NCBI GenBank assembly: GCA_000739535.1 | Contig: DF820479.1 | Span: 53,019-107,608, forward strand | Length of the DNA: 54,590 nt | Direction of reading: 5' to 3' | Origin: Candidatus Vecturithrix granuli | GTDB taxonomy: Bacteria; Moduliflexota; Moduliflexia; Moduliflexales; Moduliflexaceae | Shown here: positions 34,806 through 43,503 of the stretch, one piece after another | Layout: each line of letters begins with the position of its first letter | Numbering within the stretch: the first letter of the stretch is position 1 | Position numbers and translations under genes: made by a program | The notes under the pieces: model-generated | What the model saw: only the letters and a program-made list of their open reading frames with translations | Database searches by the model: none | What the model was told of the DNA's origin: nothing

Positions 34806-35864
34806 TTAGAAATCATAGTTCAAACGCATACGGAACCCAAAGGCAGTGTTATCAGCATCGGAACCAACTTCAGGTTCGATAGCTGCGGTTGAGAAGGATC
34901 CGGCAAATTTGATTTTCAGCCCTTCCACTGGCAATTGGTGAATATAGACGAGATAGCCTTCCAGGTTTTTGGCTTCGTCATCGCTCTTATCATAAGAAAG
35001 CATCGTATAGCCAATGGCGGCTCCGATGGCATCATTTTCCATTACAGGTATAGTCGCATAACCGAAGGTGCTTAAGGTGTATTCATCGTCCCAATCAACA
35101 TTGTCAACGTCGGTTCCGCTTACCGTTCCTCTGGCAACGGCTGCTCCAATGGTCACGCCCCCAACCTTCGTGCTGGCATCTACCCCAAAACCCCATTTGG
35201 TCTGGTCATAGTCGCTATCGCTGTCTTGCGGCACGAATTTCATCATATCGCCGGTCACTTTTACGGTAAAGGTGTCGTTGCTGAATTTCACAACCGGACG
35301 AACGCCAAACGCATTCACTGCCACATCATCTTGCGTTGTGTGTCCGATCGTCGTATCCACATAGAGTTTCAGAGTGTCGCTCGGCGAAAAATGGAATCCA
35401 ACATGGCCATACCCGGTACCGAAACGACCGCGGGCGTAATTGGCTTCATACCGTCCCGGCGCGCCCGGCGCGGCAGCGATATACACATCTTCGCCCTTTG
35501 AAAAGCCGCCTTCACCTTCATAACGGCCAACTCGAATGGCAAAAGTTGAGGTACCGAATTCGACATACGCATCATCAACATTCGTCGCACCATCAGTACT
35601 GACCAAAGGCTGGGCTACAGCAGCACCATACCAGCCATTCTCCCCTTCCGTACGACCTTTAAATGTAACTTTCACCCGGCCGTCATTAGTCATGTTCGAG
35701 GTATCCGTATCGCCATCAGTGCCCTCTTCCGACAGAAATTCGGCAGTAGTGTTGGTTTCGACATCACCGGAAATACTCATGGTCGTGGTCATTTCAGCCC
35801 ATACACCCTGGGCCAGTAACAGCATCGCACACAGTGCGATCATTGCATAACGTAACACTTTCAT
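34806..35864 (-). CDS. Porin-like outer-membrane beta-barrel protein (2)
   Basis: 352 residues from ATG 35864; GGAGG at 35876-35880 sets this start over the in-frame 35888. The signal peptide is LRYAMIALCAMLLLAQGVWA. The mature protein is a strand-rich barrel ending in Phe (MRLNYDF). It has many Asp/Thr/Gly turns (DTDTSNMTNDGR) suggestive of short periplasmic turns, and AFAIRVGRYEGEGGFS-type segments of porins. It is divergent from the lipoprotein gene at 36350. Substrate unknown. Confidence 0.78.
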   Translation of the reverse strand: MKVLRYAMIALCAMLLLAQGVWAEMTTTMSISGDVETNTTAEFLSEEGTDGDTDTSNMTNDGRVKVTFKGRTEGENGWYGAAVAQPLVSTDGATNVDDAYVEFGTSTFAIRVGRYEGEGGFSKGEDVYIAAAPGAPGRYEANYARGRFGTGYGHVGFHFSPSDTLKLYVDTTIGHTTQDDVAVNAFGVRPVVKFSNDTFTVKVTGDMMKFVPQDSDSDYDQTKWGFGVDASTKVGGVTIGAAVARGTVSGTDVDNVDWDDEYTLSTFGYATIPVMENDAIGAAIGYTMLSYDKSDDEAKNLEGYLVYIHQLPVEGLKIKFAGSFSTAAIEPEVGSDADNTAFGFRMRLNYDF

Positions 35865-36214
35865 ACTTTTCTTTCCTCCTTGCTCCAAAGTTACTCCTAC
35901 GTTTTCAGTTGTTTAATAAATTAAGACGTTCAACAATGTCTCATAAATGTGATCCTTGAAATTTTGTAAAGAAAAAAAGTTCATAATTTTCTAAAATTTT
36001 GAAATATTTATGGAACTTTTTCCTTTAGAGATAGACAAATGATTTTTTGAAATTTAAAAAAGAAACTCCCAAAATAACTCGTGCGTATTTTTGATGGCAT
36101 TTTCTTGTTGACATCCCCTCTATGACTTTTCTACCAGAGTATGTAAAGATTTGACCCACAAACGATCAGATAATATTCTTGATAACTCATTATAAATTGA
36201 ACTTCTAACCATTT

Positions 36215-36335
36215 AGAAGCTGTTTTAAAAGTCCATGCAACGGGCATTTCGAGAGAGGTGAACAGGAGTGTCAAAGCTCTGCTTTGACAGCGAAAGCAGA
36301 GCACTCCTCACCTGCAAACTTTTAAAACAGCTTCT
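36215..36335. mobile_element. 121-bp MITE-like element with AGAAGCTGTTTTAAAAG ends
   Basis: Perfect 18-bp terminal inverted repeats (AGAAGCTGTTTTAAAAGT and complement) enclose the CACTCC / GGAGTG palindromic core also found at 13625. The left interior (36233-36255) differs from the right, so the copy is not fully symmetric. No clear target duplication is visible. It fills the upstream region of the lipoprotein gene, whose ribosome site AGGGAGG begins right after the right arm. Confidence 0.85.
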
Positions 36336-36349
36336 TAGGGAGGATTTCT

Positions 36350-36856
36350 ATGCACAAGACTACGCTTTCTCAGCGCACAAGAACCGAGGGTATGGCTTTG
36401 GGGCTTTTCGCCCTGCTCGTTTGTCTAGGAGGAATGGTTTTTGGCTGCGGAACCGCCTCGAACATTCCGCCTTCGCAGCAACAGACTGAAATTCAGCACC
36501 AGATTCCAGAGGGAAAATCGTTGGTCTATTTCTACTATACAAAAAAATACCTGTTGGGGACAACCGCAGTCGCGCTTGATGGAAAATCCAGCCCGATCGA
36601 GAAAAACAGTTATGTGCTCTGGGAAGTCGAACCAGGACGACATCAACTGACCTTCACCTTTGAGCGCAAATGGTATAAAAAAACCGTGGAAAAAACCATC
36701 ACGTGCGAACCCAATCAACGTGCCTTCTTTCATCTGTACGCCTACACCGAAGATGACGAAGTGCAGCATAAAATTTTACAAGCCTCTGCCAATGCTGGCC
36801 AGAAAAGAATTCAGCAATTTCGTTTAATGCGTCGCTTCAACGGTGAGATTTTATGA
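36350..36856 (+). CDS. Small outer-membrane or periplasmic lipoprotein, DUF2846-like
   Basis: 168 residues. The lipobox is VFGC at about residue 33, after a basic n-region and GLFALLVCLGGM. The mature part has the small beta-sandwich pattern GKSLVYFYYTKKYLLG, KNSYVLWEVEPGRHQLTF and QRAFFHLYAY of DUF2846-like proteins. AGGGAGG lies before the ATG, adjacent to the MITE arm. The C-terminus is helical. Role unknown. Confidence 0.7.
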   Translation: MHKTTLSQRTRTEGMALGLFALLVCLGGMVFGCGTASNIPPSQQQTEIQHQIPEGKSLVYFYYTKKYLLGTTAVALDGKSSPIEKNSYVLWEVEPGRHQLTFTFERKWYKKTVEKTITCEPNQRAFFHLYAYTEDDEVQHKILQASANAGQKRIQQFRLMRRFNGEIL

Positions 36857-36914
36857 ATACACACCAGGAAAGGCGAGGCGTGGTGGATGAGGTCATAGGG
36901 TTATCTCATGGCTT

Positions 36915-38219
36915 ATGCCTTGCCTGCTGCTATTCAGAATGGCGCACCATACCATCAAATCAAGTTATGCGAAGTTAGTTGCGCGCTTAAACCAGTTTCC
37001 CCAGGGAGCGACGCCTTCAGATCTTTTGTATAAAATTCTCGCCATGCTGTTCAGTGAGCAAGAGGCTGAATTGGTCGCGGCGTTGCCGATTAAAAGCTTT
37101 ACAGCCGAGACCGCAAGCAAACGCTGGAAACACGATCTTGCGACGACGCAAAAAATGCTGGATGAGCTGGCCAGCCGGGCGATTCTACTCGACACGGAAC
37201 AGCAAGGACAAACAATATATACTCTTCCGCCGCCGATGGCCGGGTTTTTTGAATTCTCCCTGATGCGGGTTCGCCAGGATATTGATCAACAACTGTTGAG
37301 TGAACTTTTTTATCAATATCTCAATGTGGAAGAAGATTTTATCAAAGCTCTGTTCACTGATGGCGAAACGCAATTAGGACGCGTGTTTGTGCAAGAAGCC
37401 GTACTCACAAACGACCAGGCGCTGCACGTGCTCGATTACGAACGCGCCACAGAAGTCATCAAAACCGCCTCGCATATCGCGGTCGGTGTCTGCTATTGCC
37501 GGCATAAAATGCAACATTTGGGACGTGCCTGCCAGGCACCCATGGAAATTTGCATGACTTTTGGAACTGTCGCATCCTCTTTGATCAGGCATGATGTTGC
37601 GCGACAGGTTGACGTCGCTGAGGGCTTAGATTTACTGCACACCGCGTATGACTACAATTTAGTCCAATTTGGGGAAAATGTGCGTAAAGAAGTCAGTTTT
37701 ATCTGTAATTGCTGCGGCTGTTGCTGCGAAGCAATGATCGCGGCCCGGCGTTTCGGGATGCTGCATCCTGTGCACACAACCAATTTTCTTCCGCAAGTAA
37801 AACGAAAAACCTGTACTGGCTGCGGTAAGTGTGTTGTGATTTGTCCGGCTGAAGCCATGACCCTCATTTCTGCCAACGATCCGCACCACCCGAACAAAAA
37901 AATTGCTAAAGTCAATGAAGATTTGTGCCTTGGATGCGGAGTATGCGTGAAACCCTGTCCAACAAACAGCATTCGGCTTGAATCACGCCCGCAGCGCGTA
38001 TTGACTCCGCTCAATACCACGCACCGCGCGGTGGTGATGGCGATTGAACGCGGCATGTTACAAAATTTGATTTTCGACAATCAGGCTCTTTTAAGTCATC
38101 GCGCGATGGCTGCGATTTTAGGCGTGATTCTGAAATTGCCGCCGATCAAGCAAGCCATGGCGAGTAAGCAGATGAAATCTCGCTATCTGGAAACTCTGAT
38201 CACACGCTTGAAGATTTAA
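36915..38219 (+). CDS. 2[4Fe-4S] ferredoxin-domain protein
   Basis: 434 residues from 36915; the start could be the ATG at 36939 (MAHHTIKSSYAKLVARL), and neither has a clear ribosome site. A winged-helix-like N-terminus (about 1-115) is followed by a Cys-rich middle (CYCRHKMQHLGRACQAPMEIC and CNCCGCCCEAM). Two ferredoxin clusters come next: CTGCGKCVVICPAEAM and CLGCGVCVKPCPTNSI. The cysteine-rich middle may bind another cofactor. This domain arrangement occurs in anaerobe redox proteins of unknown partner. There are no redox neighbours on the same strand. Confidence 0.78.
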   Translation: MPCLLLFRMAHHTIKSSYAKLVARLNQFPQGATPSDLLYKILAMLFSEQEAELVAALPIKSFTAETASKRWKHDLATTQKMLDELASRAILLDTEQQGQTIYTLPPPMAGFFEFSLMRVRQDIDQQLLSELFYQYLNVEEDFIKALFTDGETQLGRVFVQEAVLTNDQALHVLDYERATEVIKTASHIAVGVCYCRHKMQHLGRACQAPMEICMTFGTVASSLIRHDVARQVDVAEGLDLLHTAYDYNLVQFGENVRKEVSFICNCCGCCCEAMIAARRFGMLHPVHTTNFLPQVKRKTCTGCGKCVVICPAEAMTLISANDPHHPNKKIAKVNEDLCLGCGVCVKPCPTNSIRLESRPQRVLTPLNTTHRAVVMAIERGMLQNLIFDNQALLSHRAMAAILGVILKLPPIKQAMASKQMKSRYLETLITRLKI

Positions 38220-38270
38220 GTTGACAGGCTGGCTCAGGGCTTGTTATAAATTTCCAGAAATTTATTGGCA

Positions 38271-38305
38271 AAAAAACCGAGTTTTTTTGAAAAACTCGGT
38301 TTTTA
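38271..38305 (+). terminator. ACCGAGTTTTT hairpin after the ferredoxin gene
   Basis: AAAAAACCGAGTTTTTTTG-type arm and AAAAACTCGGTTTTT, the same core as at 27440. It lies 52 bp after the stop at 38219. Confidence 0.8.
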
Positions 38306-38409
38306 CGTGTGCAACTATTTGCCATATAATATCAAAAGTAGCTCTACATCGTGTAATGAACGGCGTTGAATTACACACATTAAAAACTTACATTTTTCAG
38401 GTGACATTT

Positions 38410-41307
38410 ATGAAGAAATTTATTTTCATATCAGGAAATTTGGCAGCCATGATATTGATTTTGTGCAGTCTCATTCCATTCGCATTAGCGCAGGATTTTC
38501 GGGAATTTCCTCCCGGATTGACCTGGAAACAGATCGAAACCGAGCACTTTCTCATTCTTTACGATGAACAGAATCGTGAAATTGCCCAACAGGTCGCTGT
38601 CATTGCCGAACCGATTCATCAGCGAGTGACTGATCTCCTGGACTACACGCTGTCCTCGAAAACGTATGTCATTCTGGCAGATCATCTGGATGTTATCAAT
38701 GGCTATGCTAACTTCATTCCAGATAACAAAATCGTGCTCTATTTGCGCGAACCCGGAGCAGGCATGGCGCCTTCCTTCGGTGTGCGTTCAAAGGACTGGC
38801 TGTCACTTGTGTTCACGCATGAATATACACATATCGTACATACGAATATGAAGAAAAAATGGTATGCCGCGCTTGGGAAAATTTTCGGCAAAGCCATGCT
38901 GCCGAACGTCGGATTACCTTATTGGATGATCGAAGGCTTAGCGGTTTATGCCGAAACCAAATTTGAAGATGGCCGCGGCTATCATCCGTATTATGACATG
39001 ATGATGCGTACCGAGATTTTAGAACAGGATTTTAAAAAACTGGATCAGATGGAAGCGCTCACGCTGCGTACCTGGCCGATGGGCACGATCTGTTATGTGT
39101 ATGGTTACTTTTTTTCGCAGTATCTCGCAGATACTTACGGCGAAGACCGCATGATTCAACTACACCATAAAAACGCTTCGAAATCTCCGATCCTGGGCGG
39201 CAATATTTTTAAGAAAGTATATGACAAAAACGAATCAACACTGTGGAAAGAATGGCGCGCTGCCATGCAGCAGCATTATGACGAACAATTGGCTGACATC
39301 CGTTCCCTGCCAGTGACGGAAACCCGCGCCATCAGTACAAGCGGATATTATACCAATTCACCAGTTGTGTCGCCTGACGGCCAGTATATTTATTATATTG
39401 AGCTCGGAGCACATGAACTGCCGGCCTTGATCCAATATAACCTGAGTGATGGGAGTAAAAACAGGCTGATTGAAGAGTACTTTTCCGGAAATTTCAGTAT
39501 TTCTCCTGACGGGCAGAAACTCTATTTCTCAAAGAGCGACGTCTATCGTATCTTTTCCTATTATAGCGATCTCTATGTGTTCGATCTCACAACGCATGGC
39601 GTGCAGCGTCTGACCAGCGGCCAGCGCGCCTTTGATCCGGCAATTGCGCCTGACGGCAGAACCCTGGTGTTTACCACAACCGATGCCGGGAGCATGAGCC
39701 TGATGCGCATGGATCTTGAGACAAAGACGATTATGCCCATTTTGGAAACCGCGGATCATACGCAGATACGCTATCCGGCATTTTCTTCCGACGGTTCACG
39801 AATTGCCCTGCAAATGTGGAAAGAAGGCGGTTTTCAAGACATTTATGTCATGAATAGCGATGGCAGCAATCTGCAAGCCCTGACCTTCGATCAAGCCACA
39901 GACGAAGCTCCGATTTGGGGGATGGATGATCAATACGTATTCTTCGGTTCGGATCGAACCTTTGTGCCGAATATCTTTGCGTATTCTCTGAAAGATCAGA
40001 CCTTATATCAGGTCACAAATGTCCTGACCGGAGTGTTTCATCCGGTTATCTTGCCAGATCAGGGTCAACTTGTATTTGAGCACTATTCCGGCAGCGGCAT
40101 AGATATTCATTTGACAGATTTGAATCAGGATGCCTGGCAATCAGTGGCATACAGCCATGAACAGCAAGCAGAACTACCTCTCGTTGTCGCTGAACAGCAT
40201 GAACCTCTCGCTGAACGGAATTATAGCCCATTCTCATCGCTCTTGCCGAAATACTGGCTGCCAGCCTGGGGCGAAGATGAAGATGGCTGGCAATTGGGGG
40301 CGAGTATTGCCGGACAGGATGTGCTGTCGCAGCATCAGTACACGCTTTCTGCGCTCTATGGTTTGGAAAGTCAGCGCATGAGCGGATTCGGCATGTACAC
40401 CAACCGTCAATTCTTTCCGGAAATCACGCTGTTTGGTTCTGATTCTGCGAACCTGTTCACTGATATTTTTCAAGATGACACTGGCGATGACAAGGATTAT
40501 TGGCAGCGCGAACAGGTCGCTGGCGTCAACCTGAGTATTCCCTTGTATCAAAGGCAGGATACCGGCATCTATCTTTCAGCAGGTTATCGCTACAAAAATC
40601 TTGAGATTCTGAACGATGATGATATCTTGCTGCCCTTGCCGGATGAAGGCGTGTTAAGCGGCGTCTCAGCCGGCCTGACGTTCGGCCATTTGAAATCCTC
40701 ACTGTACGCATTCTCGCCGGAAAAAGGGTTTCTGGCGTCTGTAACCTACCGGCGCGATGATGAAGTGTTCGGCAGCGATTTTAACCTGCATACGGTCATC
40801 GGCGATACCAGAGCCTATCTGAGCCTGCCAAAACTGAAGCATCATGTGTTGGCGCTGCGGGCTGTCGGCGGAGCAAGCGACGGGGATACCCTGAATCAGG
40901 GCGTGTTTCAATTAGGCGGGTTTAGTATTAGCGGCGCAATCGCCGAACTGGATCAACAACGCTATTTCTTGCGCGGCTATGACGCCAATGCGCTCTCCGG
41001 CAACCGCTTTGCGCTCGGTTCAGCGGAATATCGTTTCCCAATCTGGTATCCGCAGCGCGGAATACGCCAAATCTGGAGTTTTTTTGATAGTTTGACCGCT
41101 GCCGTCTTTTATGATGTCGGTAACGCCTGGGAGAAAGATCTTGAGTGGGATGAATTCAAACACGGCGTCGGCGCTGAAGCTCGTCTGAACGTCGTAATCA
41201 AAAATGCGGTTCCCGTTACGTTCAGATTGGGATATGCGCACGGCTTCGATGATGATCTGGGCGAATCGCAATTTATCTATTCCTTCGCCATAAACTTCTG
41301 GCTTTAA
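38410..41307 (+). CDS. Exported metalloprotease-propeller-barrel fusion
   Basis: 965 residues from ATG 38410; the longer frame from 38221 would cross the terminator. The signal peptide ends near IPFALAQ. Residues about 40-270 carry HExxH in FTHEYTHIVHT, with a downstream Glu in WMIEGLAVYAETKFE, the gluzincin pattern (peptidase MA-like). Residues about 300-560 are WD40/TolB-like propeller repeats (VVSPDGQYIYYI, SISPDGQKLYFS, AIAPDGRTLVFT, MNSDGSNLQALT). The C-terminal 300 residues form an outer-membrane barrel of the D15/Omp85 surface antigen type, ending FAINFWL. A surface-displayed protease is inferred. It has no close operon neighbour. Confidence 0.85.
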   Translation: MKKFIFISGNLAAMILILCSLIPFALAQDFREFPPGLTWKQIETEHFLILYDEQNREIAQQVAVIAEPIHQRVTDLLDYTLSSKTYVILADHLDVINGYANFIPDNKIVLYLREPGAGMAPSFGVRSKDWLSLVFTHEYTHIVHTNMKKKWYAALGKIFGKAMLPNVGLPYWMIEGLAVYAETKFEDGRGYHPYYDMMMRTEILEQDFKKLDQMEALTLRTWPMGTICYVYGYFFSQYLADTYGEDRMIQLHHKNASKSPILGGNIFKKVYDKNESTLWKEWRAAMQQHYDEQLADIRSLPVTETRAISTSGYYTNSPVVSPDGQYIYYIELGAHELPALIQYNLSDGSKNRLIEEYFSGNFSISPDGQKLYFSKSDVYRIFSYYSDLYVFDLTTHGVQRLTSGQRAFDPAIAPDGRTLVFTTTDAGSMSLMRMDLETKTIMPILETADHTQIRYPAFSSDGSRIALQMWKEGGFQDIYVMNSDGSNLQALTFDQATDEAPIWGMDDQYVFFGSDRTFVPNIFAYSLKDQTLYQVTNVLTGVFHPVILPDQGQLVFEHYSGSGIDIHLTDLNQDAWQSVAYSHEQQAELPLVVAEQHEPLAERNYSPFSSLLPKYWLPAWGEDEDGWQLGASIAGQDVLSQHQYTLSALYGLESQRMSGFGMYTNRQFFPEITLFGSDSANLFTDIFQDDTGDDKDYWQREQVAGVNLSIPLYQRQDTGIYLSAGYRYKNLEILNDDDILLPLPDEGVLSGVSAGLTFGHLKSSLYAFSPEKGFLASVTYRRDDEVFGSDFNLHTVIGDTRAYLSLPKLKHHVLALRAVGGASDGDTLNQGVFQLGGFSISGAIAELDQQRYFLRGYDANALSGNRFALGSAEYRFPIWYPQRGIRQIWSFFDSLTAAVFYDVGNAWEKDLEWDEFKHGVGAEARLNVVIKNAVPVTFRLGYAHGFDDDLGESQFIYSFAINFWL

Positions 41308-41320
41308 GCCGCCGGATTCC

Positions 41321-41453
41321 CCTCCTGGGAGCAGGACTGTTAAGTTCTACACATTTTGTCATCTCGACTCCGCTCGATGACCGAAACACCGCACGTCGAG
41401 CGAAGTCGAGACGCCATTTCTGACGAGAACTTAACAGCCCTGCCTCCTGGGAG
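41321..41453. mobile_element. MITE-like element inserted in another repeat, 11-bp duplication
   Basis: The unit 41332-41442 has ends CAGGACTGTTAAGTTCT / AGAACTTAACAGCCCTG (one mismatch) and the TCGACTCCGCTCGA / TCGAGCGAAGTCGA core. CCTCCTGGGAG occurs immediately on both sides (41321-41331 and 41443-41453). Joining the flanks restores ATTCCCCTCCTGGGAG followed by a GGGTAAAA-type tail, as in the intact repeat at 43397-43490. Confidence 0.85.
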
Positions 41454-41514
41454 AGGTTAGGAGGGTAAAATGCCGATTTTAAGAAAATATTCAAAATAAC
41501 CTTCCAATCGCGAT

Positions 41515-42267
41515 ATGATGAATGTCAACGAAACCTATCAAAAATTTGCTGATTACTATGATGCCTATGCCGGCGCATTTGACAAGGATTTAGCCTTTTA
41601 TACCTCCTTGTGTCGTCCGGATGAGAAGATTTTAGAGGTCGGATGCGGAACAGGAAGGGTCTTACAACGTTTTTTAAACGATGGATTTCAGATCACAGGG
41701 GTTGATATTTCTGACGAAATGCTTGCGGTGGCAAAGCAAAAATTGGCGTCATTTTGCCATTCCGGAAATCTCGTGATTCTGCATCATAATTTTTTTGAGC
41801 ATCCTCTGCCAGAGGTCTATGACAGGGTATTGGTCACCTGGTTTACATTCAACTACATTCTTGAGACCCCGGAAAATTTTCTGAAAAATCTTGTTGCCTC
41901 AATGGACAGCCAGGCAATGCTTGCCATGGATGTCTTTTATCCCAGGACATTCACTAACCCGAATGTAAACGATGTGTGGACGACACGGCAGTTGACCTAT
42001 CATGGCAGAGTGATCACCGTCCAGGATAAGCGTACCGTTTCCGGCGACATGGAAGAACGGATTCAAATCTACCGGGAGAACGGGAAAGAAACGCACATAC
42101 ACACGAGACGAAAATATTATCCGCCTCATATCCTGAAACAATTACTGGAATGTGCTGGCTTAATGGAAATCATGTTTTCCGAACAGTATGAGAGCAACGC
42201 TTTCAAACCAACCCTTGAAGAGCATGAAATTGTCGAACATTTTGTAGTGAACGCGAAAAAACCATGA
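41515..42267 (+). CDS. Class I SAM-dependent methyltransferase
   Basis: 250 residues. SAM-binding motif I is ILEVGCGTGRVLQRF (about 39-53). The acidic residue after strand 2 is in ITGVDISDEMLAVAKQKL (about 62-79), and motif IV is near YDRVLVTWFTFNYI. The C-terminal half has the strand pair of the small methyltransferase fold. The substrate is not predictable. The start has no clear ribosome site; ATG 41518 is possible. A 9-codon frame with GGAGGG lies just upstream (41470-41499). Confidence 0.85.
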   Translation: MMNVNETYQKFADYYDAYAGAFDKDLAFYTSLCRPDEKILEVGCGTGRVLQRFLNDGFQITGVDISDEMLAVAKQKLASFCHSGNLVILHHNFFEHPLPEVYDRVLVTWFTFNYILETPENFLKNLVASMDSQAMLAMDVFYPRTFTNPNVNDVWTTRQLTYHGRVITVQDKRTVSGDMEERIQIYRENGKETHIHTRRKYYPPHILKQLLECAGLMEIMFSEQYESNAFKPTLEEHEIVEHFVVNAKKP

Positions 42268-42453
42268 CATGCGACCTAACATCTTAAAGTATGGACAAGA
42301 TGAGTCCTTCGGAATTGTCAGGAAAAACCTTGACGAATTCTCCCCTCATGGCTGTATCGTTTTCTACGACTCGCACTCACAAAATGAACATCAGGAGAGA
42401 TTCCACTGCTTAAAACGATGTCATCTCTCACTACAATCTACTCAGGAGAATGT

Positions 42454-43332
42454 ATGACAGTTCAAGAAAAAAACGCACGTTTACGCGCATTACTCGATGC
42501 TAAAGAAATTTTAGTCGCTCCGGGTGCATTCGATGTGCTGACAGCTAAAATCATTCAAGCCACCGGCTTTCAAGCGGTGTATATGACCGGCTATGGCACA
42601 TCGGCCAGTTTGCTTGGTCAGCCGGATGTTGGTTTGCTCACCATGACCGAAATGGTCGCCAGAGCGCGCAATATTGCCGCAGCGGTGGATGTGCCGGTGA
42701 TTGCTGACGGCGATACGGGCTACGGCAATCCCTTAAATGTGATGCGCACGGTACGTGAATATGAAGCCGCCGGTGTGAATGGCATTCAATTGGAAGATCA
42801 GGTGTTTCCGAAAAAGTGTGGCCACATGTTAGGCCGGAAAGTGATCCCGGCCGAGGAGATGGTGCAGAAAATTCGCGCCGCGATCAAAGCCCGACAAGAT
42901 GACAATTTCACCATTGTCGCCCGTACTGACGCTCGTACCAATCTCGGATTGGAAGAAGCGCTGCGACGCGGCAAGATGTATGAGGATGCTGGCGCGGATG
43001 TGATTTTTATCGAATCGCCTGAAAGCGAAGAAGAAATGCAGCAGATCAATGCAGCTTTTACAAAACCGACCTTAGCCAATATGCTCGAAGGCGGACGTAC
43101 ACCGATTCCCACGGTGGCACGCTTGCAAGAACTTGGATTCGGAATTACGATTTACTGCGTTGGTCCGCTGTACGCTGCGGCGAAAGCAGTTAGAGATTAT
43201 ATGGTCGAACTGCGTGAAAAGGGGACACCGGTCGGCAAGATCAAAGATATGATTACCTTTGAAGAATTCAATCAATTCATCGGCTTGAATGAATACCGGC
43301 AGTTGGAAAAAGAATTTGAGGTAGTTGAATAG
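42454..43332 (+). CDS. PEP mutase/isocitrate lyase superfamily (PrpB-like)
   Basis: 292 residues from ATG 42454, chosen because AGGAGA lies 5-11 bp upstream; an in-frame 42418 has none. The isocitrate-lyase blocks are present: VYMTGYGTSASLLGQPD, ADGDTGYGNPLNVMRTVREYE (metal-binding Asp residues), QLEDQVFPKKCGHM (Lys-Lys-Cys-Gly catalytic loop) and VARTDAR. Members cleave 2-methylisocitrate or act on carboxyphosphonates and oxaloacetate. Which reaction applies is unknown; PrpB is the nearest by motif. Its convergent neighbour is the TRAP operon, but no functional link can be shown. Confidence 0.85.
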   Translation: MTVQEKNARLRALLDAKEILVAPGAFDVLTAKIIQATGFQAVYMTGYGTSASLLGQPDVGLLTMTEMVARARNIAAAVDVPVIADGDTGYGNPLNVMRTVREYEAAGVNGIQLEDQVFPKKCGHMLGRKVIPAEEMVQKIRAAIKARQDDNFTIVARTDARTNLGLEEALRRGKMYEDAGADVIFIESPESEEEMQQINAAFTKPTLANMLEGGRTPIPTVARLQELGFGITIYCVGPLYAAAKAVRDYMVELREKGTPVGKIKDMITFEEFNQFIGLNEYRQLEKEFEVVE

Positions 43333-43396
43333 AGTGGTCAAAAACGTGGAGGCCACTTTCAAGGTGGACTCCACTGGAATTCTCCATATTGTAAGC

Positions 43397-43490
43397 TTTT
43401 ACCCACCCCTTACCCCTCCCAGGAGGGGAATTTGTTCATCGGCAAGGACACCGTATTCCCCTCCTGGGAGGGGTAATGGGTGGGTAAAAA
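43397..43490. repeat. TTTTACCCACCCCT inverted repeat between convergent genes
   Basis: Arms of about 36 bp: TTTTACCCACCCCTTACCCC (43397) and its complement ending GGGTGGGTAAAA at 43490. It may end transcription from both sides. It is the intact relative of the repeat interrupted at 41321. Confidence 0.85.
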
Positions 43491-43503
43491 CATAATCGCC
43501 CCA

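Noticed and set aside
38221-38409. N-terminal extension of the metalloprotease fusion
   Set aside because: It would cross the ACCGAGTTTTT terminator and put 63 residues before a clear signal peptide.
42269-42457. 62-residue frame starting just after the methyltransferase stop
   Set aside because: No ribosome site, no recognisable composition, and it overlaps the start region of the PrpB-like gene.
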